Assembly: GCA_902766675.1 (NCBI GenBank)
Contig: CACXEN010000130.1
Coordinates: 1-6,418 of the forward strand
Origin: an uncultured Erysipelotrichaceae bacterium
GTDB lineage: Bacteria; Bacillota_I; Bacilli_A; Erysipelotrichales; Erysipelotrichaceae
Direction of reading: 5' to 3'
DNA length: 6,418 bases
Part shown: one piece after another, positions 1-6,143 of the stretch
Layout of the letters: the number at the start of each line of letters is the position of its first letter
Numbering within the stretch: the stretch's first letter is position 1
Notes under the pieces: generated by a model
The model's database searches: none
What the model was told of the DNA's origin: nothing
What the model saw: only the letters and a program-made list of their open reading frames with translations
Position numbers and translations under genes: made by a program

Positions 1-3
1 CAT

Positions 4-12
4 TGTGGATAA
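4..12 (-). promoter_or_regulatory. DnaA box (perfect consensus) upstream of dnaA
   Basis: The + strand reads TGTGGATAA, the exact complement of the consensus DnaA box TTATCCACA. It sits at the window edge, 86 bp before the dnaA start. In Firmicutes a cluster of boxes upstream of dnaA commonly forms one half of a bipartite origin and mediates dnaA autoregulation. Only this one box is visible here, so whether it belongs to a cluster is inference. Confidence 0.7.
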
Positions 13-84
13 ATTTTTTTCAACAATTTTTTTGTGGAATTATGCTACTTTTTATCATATTATTGTTGTACGACTTATTTTATT

Positions 85-90
85 AGAGGA
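85..90 (+). promoter_or_regulatory. Ribosome binding site that fixes the dnaA start
   Basis: AGAGGA lies 7 nt before the ATG at 98. The same frame is open upstream to a GTG at position 5, but no ribosome site can be seen for that codon, and the extra 31 residues would be hydrophobic and unlike any DnaA N-terminus. The ATG at 98 is therefore preferred. Confidence 0.7.
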
Positions 91-97
91 CTATTTT

Positions 98-1474
98 ATG
101 ACTTTTGTGAGAGAACAATACCTCGTTGAGGTATGGAATAGAGTATTAGATTATTTAAAAACAAATCGGAACATTGAACCTGTTATGGTTAACCAATTTT
201 ACAGTCAATGTTCTCTTTATGAGTTGACTGAAGATAAAGCAATTATATTAGCTCCAGATATTATATGTAAGCAAATTTGTCAAAATCAAATTGATATTAT
301 AACTTCCGCATTAATTGATGTATTAGATTTTAATAATCCACTATTTGTGGAAGTTTATCAACAACATGAATTACCTTCTTATTCTGATATTGTTTCCCCT
401 ATTCCTGAATTTAATGAAGCTGATTTTCAATCGATGACAATTCAACCTGAAAGAACATTCGATAACTTCGTTATTGGTGATTGTAATCGTGAATCACAAG
501 CTGCTTCTCTTGCTTGTGCTATTAATCCAGGTAAATTCTTTAATCCTTTATTTATTTATGGAAACTCTGGTTTAGGTAAAACACATTTATTGATGTCCAT
601 TGGTAATTATGTATTAAAGAATGATCCAACAAAAAAAGTTTATTATACGGAAGCTTTGAAATTTGTTGAGATGGTCGTAAATGCTATTCAAGAAGGCAAA
701 ATTGATGCATTTAAACATTATATGTACACTATGGATTTATTACTTGTGGATGATATTCAATTCTTAGCAGGTAAAGAAAAATCTCATGAAATATTCTTCA
801 CAATTTATAACGAATTAGTAAACAATCATAAACAAGTATGTTTAGCTTCTGATCGTTTACCAACAGAAATTAAAGGATTAGAAAGCCGCTTAATTACTCG
901 CTTTTCAAGTGGTTTATCTGTAGGTATTGATTCTCCAGAATTTGAAACATCATTAGCTATTCTTAAAAATAAAATCAAACAAAGTGGTTATGGATATGAT
1001 GTTGATATTGAAGAAGAAGGATTGGCTTATATAGCTTCTAATTTTTCTGGAAATGTACGTGCTTTAGAAGGTGCATTAAATCAAGTTCTATTCAACGCTA
1101 TTATTTATCAACCTGAAGGTGATGTCATTAAATTTGAAACTGTAATGGATGCTTTAAAGAATCAAGCAGTTGTTTCTGATAAAACAGGATTATCACCTAG
1201 AAAAATCATAAAAGTTGTTGCGGATTATTATGGATTAACTCGCCAACAAATTACTTCTAAAACAAGAACTAAAAATATCGCAAATGCTAGACATATATCT
1301 ATCTATTTATGTAGAAAATTATTAGATATTCCATATATTAAAATTGGCGAAGAATTTGGTGGTAGAGATCACTCAACTATCATTAGTGCTTGTTCAAAAG
1401 TTGAATCACAAATGAAAAAAGACCATGCATTCGCTAATGCTATAAAAGAAATTGAACAACAAATATCCACATAA
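98..1474 (+). CDS. dnaA: Chromosomal replication initiator protein DnaA
   Basis: DnaA is the AAA+ ATPase that binds 9-bp DnaA boxes, oligomerises with ATP and melts the origin so that the helicase can load. The 458-residue product has all the parts: an N-terminal helicase/self-interaction domain (about 1-75), a short linker, an AAA+ domain beginning near P117, and a C-terminal DNA-binding domain from about 365. Visible motifs are Walker A GNSGLGKT (155-162), Walker B LLLVDD (D218, D219), box VII with R264 and R268 (the latter matching the E. coli arginine finger R285), sensor 2 GNVRALEG (R321), and the DNA-binding signature GGRDHST (421-427). Ser426 replaces the Thr usual at the third base-contacting position, a conservative change. 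Length is typical for a Firmicute with a short linker. A DnaA box overlaps the last codons (I-S-T), so the origin region begins inside the gene. The identification is certain; only the start is inferred, from the ribosome site at 85-90. Confidence 0.98.
   Translation: MTFVREQYLVEVWNRVLDYLKTNRNIEPVMVNQFYSQCSLYELTEDKAIILAPDIICKQICQNQIDIITSALIDVLDFNNPLFVEVYQQHELPSYSDIVSPIPEFNEADFQSMTIQPERTFDNFVIGDCNRESQAASLACAINPGKFFNPLFIYGNSGLGKTHLLMSIGNYVLKNDPTKKVYYTEALKFVEMVVNAIQEGKIDAFKHYMYTMDLLLVDDIQFLAGKEKSHEIFFTIYNELVNNHKQVCLASDRLPTEIKGLESRLITRFSSGLSVGIDSPEFETSLAILKNKIKQSGYGYDVDIEEEGLAYIASNFSGNVRALEGALNQVLFNAIIYQPEGDVIKFETVMDALKNQAVVSDKTGLSPRKIIKVVADYYGLTRQQITSKTRTKNIANARHISIYLCRKLLDIPYIKIGEEFGGRDHSTIISACSKVESQMKKDHAFANAIKEIEQQIST
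1463..1471 (+). promoter_or_regulatory. DnaA box overlapping the dnaA 3' end
   Basis: ATATCCACA differs from TTATCCACA only at the first base. It encodes the last three residues of DnaA (Ile-Ser-Thr) and abuts the TAA stop. Confidence 0.6.
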
Positions 1475-1475
1475 A

Positions 1476-1511
1476 TTCACACAATTATCCACTTTTGTTA
1501 CACAGTGTGAA
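1476..1511. repeat. Inverted repeat flanking a DnaA box
   Basis: TTCACAC at 1476-1482 is exactly complementary to GTGTGAA at 1505-1511, with 22 bp between the arms. The interval holds the DnaA box at 1485-1493 and the possible dnaN -35 region. The right arm is also part of a small palindrome, CACAGTGTG (1501-1509). It could be an operator or an origin-binding-protein site, or chance; seven-base arms are not strong evidence. Confidence 0.35.
1485..1493 (+). promoter_or_regulatory. DnaA box in the dnaA-dnaN gap
   Basis: TTATCCACT differs from the consensus only at the last base. It directly precedes the candidate dnaN -35 element, so bound DnaA could influence dnaN transcription as well as origin opening (inference). 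Confidence 0.65.
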
Positions 1512-1521
1512 ATGCTAAAAT
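1495..1521 (+). promoter_or_regulatory. Candidate dnaN promoter (extended -10)
   Basis: TGCTAAAAT (1513-1521) is an extended -10 element with hexamer TAAAAT at 1516-1521. The nearest -35-like hexamer, TTGTTA at 1495-1500, has a short 15-bp spacer, so the extended -10 would have to carry the activity. Transcription would begin near 1528 and leave a leader of roughly 95 nt crossing the AT-rich unwinding region. Read-through from dnaA is an alternative, as no terminator is seen between the genes. Confidence 0.45.
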
Positions 1522-1548
1522 GGTTAGGTAAATTAATATATTTTGGAC

Positions 1549-1557
1549 TTTTCCACA
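1549..1557 (+). promoter_or_regulatory. DnaA box next to the AT-rich unwinding tract
   Basis: TTTTCCACA differs from the consensus at position 3 only. It is the box nearest the AT-rich tract, 11 bp away, which is where an initiator filament would be expected to start. Confidence 0.6.
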
Positions 1558-1568
1558 TATCAACAGTC

Positions 1569-1609
1569 TTAATAAATATATTAAACTAAAATAAATATAT
1601 AAATATAAA
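1569..1609. other. AT-rich tract, probable DNA unwinding element
   Basis: Forty-one consecutive bases contain a single G/C (C at 1586). Even against this AT-rich genome it stands out, and it ends just before the GC-containing dnaN ribosome site. Its place immediately 3' of co-oriented DnaA boxes suits a duplex-unwinding element. Confidence 0.6.
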
Positions 1610-1622
1610 CGCGGAGGTTATT

Positions 1623-2744
1623 ATGCAGTTTTCTATCTTAAAAAATGAATTATATTCTGTATTACAAATGATTAGTCGTTCTATCTCTCTAAATTCTCCT
1701 CAACCTGCATTAAGAGGAATTAAAATAGAAGCAGAAAATAAAATATTAACAATCACAGGTAGTGATGCTGATGTATCTATTAAAAAGACAATTACACAAA
1801 ATGATGATAATCATCTAAATATTCAACAAGATGGATCAATCTTAGTAGAATCTAAATATTTATTAGAAATTGTTAGAAAGATAGATGCAGAAGATATTGA
1901 TGTAGAAGTTTTAGATGGTACATTATCTAGATTTTCTGGAGGTAATGCACAATTTAAAATCAATGGAATGAATCCAAAAGATTATCCTAATATTGATTTT
2001 TCTAAACCTTCTAAATCATTCACAATGAAAGCTGATGCATTCTGTGAAATTATTGATCAAACTGCATTCGCAACATCTTCTAAAGAAACAAGACCAGTAT
2101 TAACAGGTGTAAATTTTGCACTAAATAATGGTGAATTAGCTTGTACTGCTACTGATTCTTATCGTTTATCTAAGAAAATTATTGAATCTGATATTCAAGA
2201 TGAATTCAATATTACAATTCCTGCAAAAGGATTAAATGAATTAAAAGCCACTGTATTAGTAGATAATAATGAAGATATTGAAATTAATATTAGTGATAAA
2301 AAAGCACAATTTATTTCAAAAGATACTATTTTTCAAACTAGATTATTAGAAGGTGGATATCCTGAAACAGATAAATTAATTCCAAAAGAGTTTACATCTA
2401 CTCTCATAATGGATAGATATGACTTAATTCATGCAATTGATCGTTCAATATTTATTAAAACAGATAATATGACAATCAATAGATTACAATGTTCAAGTGA
2501 TGAAATCGTATTAACAAATAAAAACCAAGAAATTGGTGAATCTATTGAACCATTAATTGGTACATATGAAGGTGAACCATTAGATATTAGTTTTTCAGGA
2601 AATTATGTATTAGATGCCCTAAAAGCTTTAAAAGGAACATCCATAAAAATACAATTTACAGGACAAATGAGACCATTTATTATCACCGATGATAATGATA
2701 AATCTATCGTAGAATTAGTACTTCCTGTAAGAACATATAACTAG
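1623..2744 (+). CDS. dnaN: DNA polymerase III subunit beta (sliding clamp)
   Basis: The beta clamp is a ring-shaped dimer that encircles DNA and tethers the replicative polymerase, and also docks repair and regulatory proteins. The 373-residue product is of normal length (family about 365-380) and fits three repeated clamp domains of roughly 125 residues each. Supporting sequence includes KETRPVLTGVNF, which opens the central domain, ATDSYRLSK after it, LLEGGYPETDKLIP before the third domain, and the C-terminal LPVRTYN (367-373), the tail that lines the peptide-binding pocket. The ATG is preceded by GGAGGT at 1613-1618 with suitable spacing. The gene follows the presumed origin and is closed by an intrinsic terminator 9 bp after its stop, so it is separated transcriptionally, at least in part, from the yaaA-recF-gyr unit. 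No oddities were seen. Confidence 0.98.
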   Translation: MQFSILKNELYSVLQMISRSISLNSPQPALRGIKIEAENKILTITGSDADVSIKKTITQNDDNHLNIQQDGSILVESKYLLEIVRKIDAEDIDVEVLDGTLSRFSGGNAQFKINGMNPKDYPNIDFSKPSKSFTMKADAFCEIIDQTAFATSSKETRPVLTGVNFALNNGELACTATDSYRLSKKIIESDIQDEFNITIPAKGLNELKATVLVDNNEDIEINISDKKAQFISKDTIFQTRLLEGGYPETDKLIPKEFTSTLIMDRYDLIHAIDRSIFIKTDNMTINRLQCSSDEIVLTNKNQEIGESIEPLIGTYEGEPLDISFSGNYVLDALKALKGTSIKIQFTGQMRPFIITDDNDKSIVELVLPVRTYN

Positions 2745-2752
2745 GTAAAAAT

Positions 2753-2777
2753 AAGGCTTAAAATAAAGCCTTTTTTT
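2753..2777 (+). terminator. Intrinsic terminator after dnaN
   Basis: AAGGCTT (2753-2759) pairs with AAGCCTT (2766-2772) to give a 7-bp stem with a 6-nt A/T loop. A run of seven T (2771-2777) overlaps the end of the stem. It begins 9 nt after the dnaN stop. Confidence 0.85.
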
Positions 2778-2825
2778 ATGTCTAAAAAATACAAAAAAAG
2801 TGCATAAATAAAGGATTTTTATAGG

Positions 2826-2859
2826 TTTTTATGGTATAATTTTTATGTTGTTTTTATGG
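2826..2859 (+). repeat. Direct repeat TTTTTATGG spanning the yaaA promoter and start
   Basis: TTTTTATGG occurs at 2826-2834 and again at 2851-2859. Looser copies TTTTTATAGG (2816-2825) and TTTTTATGTT (2840-2849) make a series of four T5 tracts spaced 10, 14 and 11 bp apart. The second exact copy supplies the first ATG of yaaA. It may be promoter-related curved DNA or simply low-complexity AT sequence. Confidence 0.4.
2832..2840 (+). promoter_or_regulatory. Promoter of the yaaA-recF-gyrB-gyrA unit (extended -10)
   Basis: TGGTATAAT is a perfect extended -10 element, with TATAAT at 2835-2840. No good -35 is seen 16-18 bp upstream, but T-rich tracts precede it. It stands between the dnaN terminator and yaaA, where a new transcription unit is expected. 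The predicted start point is near 2847. Confidence 0.7.
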
Positions 2860-3074
2860 ATAAAATTATGGGTAAAAAAGAGGTTAAAAACTATATTACT
2901 TTACAACAATTTTTGAAGTTAAAAAATATTGCTGATTCAGGAGGTGAAGCAAAAATTTTAGTCAAAGAATTAGATATTCAAGTAAATGGTGAAAAAGAAA
3001 ATAGAAGAGGTAGAAAACTTTATAAAGGTGACATTATTTACATTAATAATAAAAAATATGTGGTGGAAGAATGA
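2856..3074 (+). CDS. yaaA: S4-domain RNA-binding protein YaaA
   Basis: A 72-residue protein of the small S4-domain family found beside recF in Firmicutes (B. subtilis YaaA is about the same size). The S4 fold binds structured RNA, and the family is thought to act on ribosomal RNA; the precise role is not visible here. Residues from about 13 give the S4 core: YITLQQFLKL, then DSGGEAK, QVNGE, and the basic NRRGRKLYKGD, which is the most conserved part. The start is uncertain: ATG at 2856 or ATG at 2868 (68 residues). Neither has a proper ribosome site; GGAT at 2858-2861 might weakly serve the second. The promoter lies so close that the first ATG would have a leader of about 9 nt. The stop codon overlaps the recF start (ATGA). 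Confidence 0.92.
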   Translation: MDKIMGKKEVKNYITLQQFLKLKNIADSGGEAKILVKELDIQVNGEKENRRGRKLYKGDIIYINNKKYVVEE

Positions 3075-4156
3075 TTATTAAAAATGTTTCTTTAAAAAAT
3101 TATAGAAATTATGAAAATTTAAATATTCATTTTTCTAATCAAATGAATATTATTAGTGGAAATAATGGACAAGGTAAAACCAATTTATTAGAAAGCTTAG
3201 TTTATTTATCATTAACTAGATCACATCGAATTAATGAAGATAAAAAACTAATTAAAGATAATCAACCCTTTTCTAAAATACAATCCACAATTCAAACAAA
3301 GGATAAAGAATATGTATTACAAACAATTATTCATCCAAATGGAAAGAGTTTGATTGTGAATGACATACCAATCAAAAAGACAAGTGAATTTGTAGGTATA
3401 TTAAATGTCATATTATTTTCACCAGATGACTTATTCTTATTTAATGATTTACCAAAAGAAAGAAGAAAATTAATCAATCAAGAAATTACAAAAGTTAATA
3501 AAAAATATTTAAATGCTTTAAATCAATTTCAAAATATATTGAAAGATAGAAACAATCTATTAAAAAGAGATAAATTAGATGAAAACTATTTAAATGTATT
3601 GGATGAAAAATTAATTGAGAATGAAATTATTATTATCCAAGAAAGAAAAAAATTCATTGAATTGATGAATCAAACAATCACATCTATATATCAAGATATA
3701 TCTAATGATCCAACAAAAATTGAAATTGAATATAAATCTTGTATTGAAAATTTAGATGATATTAAAAATGAATTAATTCATTTATATCAAAATATAAGAA
3801 ATAAAGATATTGAATATCATGTAACAACAGAAGGAATTCATAGAGAAGATATTATATTTAAAATGAATGGACAACCATTAATACAAATAGCTTCTCAAGG
3901 TCAAAAAAGAATGACGATATTATCCTTCAAATTAGCATTAATTGAATATATTAAAAAACAAACAAATGAGAATCCAGTATTACTTCTAGATGATGTATTA
4001 AGTGAATTAGATGATATACATCAAAAGAATTTATTAAAAAGACTAGCTGGAGAAAATCAATGTATTATCACAACAACTGAAATTCATAAATTTGATGGTA
4101 TGAATTTCAAGGAATATGAAATAAAAGATGGAAAGATTATAGGAGGTATGCAATGA
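3071..4156 (+). CDS. recF: DNA replication and repair protein RecF
   Basis: RecF is an SMC/ABC-type ATPase that works with RecO and RecR to load RecA at gaps and stalled forks. The 361-residue product has normal length. Walker A GNNGQGKT is at 30-37, the ABC signature region SQGQKR begins at S275, and Walker B LLLDD ends at D307-D308, followed by a D-loop SELD (311-314) that includes E312. The family hallmark FSPDDL and the basic ERRKLI segment follow the first third, and the long lysine- and asparagine-rich middle is the usual helical arm. The ATG overlaps the yaaA stop (ATGA), with GGTGGA just upstream, and the 3' end overlaps the gyrB start in the same way. Arginines are nearly all AGA, unlike the CGT/AGA mix of gyrB, which may reflect lower expression. 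Confidence 0.97.
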   Translation: MIIKNVSLKNYRNYENLNIHFSNQMNIISGNNGQGKTNLLESLVYLSLTRSHRINEDKKLIKDNQPFSKIQSTIQTKDKEYVLQTIIHPNGKSLIVNDIPIKKTSEFVGILNVILFSPDDLFLFNDLPKERRKLINQEITKVNKKYLNALNQFQNILKDRNNLLKRDKLDENYLNVLDEKLIENEIIIIQERKKFIELMNQTITSIYQDISNDPTKIEIEYKSCIENLDDIKNELIHLYQNIRNKDIEYHVTTEGIHREDIIFKMNGQPLIQIASQGQKRMTILSFKLALIEYIKKQTNENPVLLLDDVLSELDDIHQKNLLKRLAGENQCIITTTEIHKFDGMNFKEYEIKDGKIIGGMQ

Positions 4157-6132
4157 GTGAAGAAAAAATTTTAGATGATGAAGCAGTGCTTGATGATGAA
4201 TTAGATTTAACAGTATCTTCACATACGTATGATGATTCAGATATTCAAGTATTAGATGGTCTAGAAGCTGTAAGAAAAAGACCAGGTATGTATATTGCAT
4301 CTACCTCAGTAAAAGGACTTCACCATTTAGTATGGGAAATTGTTGATAATGGTATCGATGAAGCAATGGCAGGATTTGCGACTACTATTACTGTTACAGT
4401 AGATAAAGATAATGTTGTAACTGTTGAAGATGATGGTCGTGGTATGCCTACTGGTATAAATGAAAAAACTGGTAAATCAACAATCGAAACAATCTTTACT
4501 GTATTACACGCCGGAGGTAAATTTGGTGGTGGTGCTTATAAAGTTTCTGGTGGTTTACATGGTGTAGGTGCCAGTGTAGTAAATGCATTATCTGAATGGT
4601 TAGAAGTATCTGTGTTCCATGATGGACAAGAATACTTTATTCGTTTTGAAGATGGTGGAAAACCAAAAGATGAATTAAAAGTTGTTGGTAAGTGTGATAA
4701 AGATAAACATGGATCAAAAATACGTTTTAAAGCAGACCCAACAATTTTTACTGAAACAACAGTATATGAACATGAAACATTACGTGATCGTATTCGCCAA
4801 CTTGCATTCTTAAACAAAGGAATTTGCCTAGAATTTAATGATGAAAGACAAGAAGATGAAAAGAAACAACACTATTCTTATAAATTTGATGGTGGTTTAA
4901 AAGAATACGTCGCATTTTTAAATAAAAACAGATCTGCAGTACATGAAGATATTATTTATTCAGAAGGTCATGAAAATGGTATTCAAGTAGAAGTTGCTTG
5001 CCAATATAACGATGGATATAATCCAAATGTTTATACATTCTGTAATAATATCAATACTGTTGAAGGTGGAACACATGAAGAAGGTTTCCGCTTAGCTTTA
5101 AATCGTATTATTAATAAATATGCAAAAGAAAATGGATTCTTAAAAGAAAAAGATGAAAATCTAACAAGTGATGACTGTAAAGAAGGTATCACAGCAATTA
5201 TTTCTGTTAAGCATCCAGATCCTCAATATGAAGGACAAACAAAAACAAAATTAGGTAATACAGAAGTAAGAAAAGTAGTATCTAATATTTTTGGTAAACA
5301 ATTAGAACGTTTCTTAATGGAAAATCCTGATCAAGCAAAAATGATTGTGGATAAAGCTAGTTTAGCATCACAAGCTAGAATGGCAGCTAAGAAAGCGCGT
5401 GAAGCAACAAGAAGAAAGAATGGTTTAGAAATTAGTGCCCTTCCAGGTAAATTAAAAGACTGTTCTAGTAAAGATGCTTCAATTTGTGAAATCTATATCG
5501 TCGAGGGTAATTCAGCTGGAGGATCTGCACAATTAGGTAGAGACTCTCATTTCCAAGCAATTCTTCCATTACGTGGAAAAATTCTAAATGTAGAAAAAGC
5601 AAGACAACATCGTATATTTGAAAATGCAGAAATTCGTTCAATGATTACTGCTTTTGGTTGCGGCATCTTAGATGAAATTGATACATCTAAATTGCGTTAT
5701 CACAAGATTGTTATTATGACCGATGCCGATGTTGATGGAGCACATATTCGTACCCTATTACTAACATTCTTCTATCGTTATTTAAGACCTTTATTAGAAG
5801 AAGGTTATATCTATATTGCTCAACCACCTCTATTCCAAGTGAAAAAAGGTAATGCGGTGAAATATGCATATACAGATAGTCAATTAGAAAAGATTAAAGC
5901 AGAAATGGGCGATAGACTAAGTATTCAAAGATATAAAGGTCTAGGTGAAATGGATGCTGAACAATTATGGGAAACAACGATGAACCCTGAGAATAGAACA
6001 TTAATACGTGTAACTGTTGGAGACGCTGAACAAGCTGATCAAAACTTCAGTATGTTAATGGGTGAAGAAGTTGAGCCTAGAAAGAACTTCATAGTTGAAA
6101 ATGCTCACTTCGTTGAGAATTTGGATGTGTAA
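4153..6132 (+). CDS. gyrB: DNA gyrase subunit B
   Basis: GyrB is the ATPase half of gyrase (A2B2), which introduces negative supercoils. The 659 residues include the GHKL ATPase domain with E62 and N66 (E. coli E42, N46), D93 and R96 in DDGRG, and the ATP lid GGLHGVGAS; a transducer domain with QTKTK (K364, matching E. coli K337); and a TOPRIM domain with catalytic E451 and D524/D526/D528. It lacks the large E. coli insertion and ends in the usual QRYKGLGEM region and NLDV tail. These features and linkage to gyrA favour GyrB over ParE. Oddities: Asn453 replaces the near-invariant Asp of EGDSAGG (E. coli D426); His156 sits at the E. coli R136 position; and the first 30 residues are strongly acidic. 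AGGAGG at 4141-4146 supports the start, which overlaps the recF stop. Confidence 0.97.
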   Translation: MSEEKILDDEAVLDDELDLTVSSHTYDDSDIQVLDGLEAVRKRPGMYIASTSVKGLHHLVWEIVDNGIDEAMAGFATTITVTVDKDNVVTVEDDGRGMPTGINEKTGKSTIETIFTVLHAGGKFGGGAYKVSGGLHGVGASVVNALSEWLEVSVFHDGQEYFIRFEDGGKPKDELKVVGKCDKDKHGSKIRFKADPTIFTETTVYEHETLRDRIRQLAFLNKGICLEFNDERQEDEKKQHYSYKFDGGLKEYVAFLNKNRSAVHEDIIYSEGHENGIQVEVACQYNDGYNPNVYTFCNNINTVEGGTHEEGFRLALNRIINKYAKENGFLKEKDENLTSDDCKEGITAIISVKHPDPQYEGQTKTKLGNTEVRKVVSNIFGKQLERFLMENPDQAKMIVDKASLASQARMAAKKAREATRRKNGLEISALPGKLKDCSSKDASICEIYIVEGNSAGGSAQLGRDSHFQAILPLRGKILNVEKARQHRIFENAEIRSMITAFGCGILDEIDTSKLRYHKIVIMTDADVDGAHIRTLLLTFFYRYLRPLLEEGYIYIAQPPLFQVKKGNAVKYAYTDSQLEKIKAEMGDRLSIQRYKGLGEMDAEQLWETTMNPENRTLIRVTVGDAEQADQNFSMLMGEEVEPRKNFIVENAHFVENLDV

Positions 6133-6138
6133 GGAGGT
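6131..6138 (+). promoter_or_regulatory. Ribosome binding site of gyrA overlapping the gyrB stop
   Basis: AAGGAGGT is a full-strength ribosome site whose first two bases belong to the gyrB TAA stop (6130-6132). Six bases separate GGAGG from the gyrA ATG at 6144. The arrangement favours coupled, roughly equal translation of the two gyrase subunits. Confidence 0.85.
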
Positions 6139-6143
6139 AACGT

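Larger units (their letters stand above)
1463..1609 (+). other. oriC: Probable replication origin (oriC), dnaA-dnaN intergenic region
   Basis: The stretch combines three 8-of-9 DnaA boxes (1463-1471, 1485-1493, 1549-1557), all written TTATCCACA-like on the + strand, followed by a 41-bp almost pure A/T tract. In E. coli and B. subtilis the unwinding region lies on the 3' side of boxes in this orientation, and the arrangement here matches. The dnaA-dnaN gap is the usual unwinding site in Firmicutes. I could not pick out a convincing run of DnaA-trio repeats next to the last box. Origin function is inferred from layout, not shown. Confidence 0.75.

Noticed and set aside
32..63. Possible dnaA promoter (TTGTGG, then TATCAT or TATTAT)
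   Set aside because: Spacers are 15 and 20 bp and the -35 match is poor; in such AT-rich DNA this is too weak to list.
5..97. N-terminal extension of dnaA from a GTG at position 5
   Set aside because: No ribosome site is visible, the added residues are unlike DnaA, and the DnaA box at 4-12 overlaps this codon. The ATG at 98 with AGAGGA is better.
745..753. DnaA-box-like TGTGGATGA inside dnaA
   Set aside because: It encodes the conserved Walker B Val-Asp-Asp, so chance within coding sequence is the simpler explanation.
1558..1609. DnaA-trio series beside the last origin box
   Set aside because: I looked for consecutive C/T-T-A/T triplets in phase after 1557 and found no run of three or more.
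2855..2863. DnaA-box-like TATGGATAA at the yaaA start
   Set aside because: The mismatch falls at a strongly conserved position of the box, and the site is explained by the start codon region.
4043..4300. Open frame on the minus strand across the recF-gyrB junction
   Set aside because: It is antisense to two certain genes, has no family resemblance, and looks like a shadow of AT-rich coding sequence.
4536..4817. Open frame on the minus strand inside gyrB
   Set aside because: Antisense to the conserved GyrB ATPase domain, with no supporting start signals.
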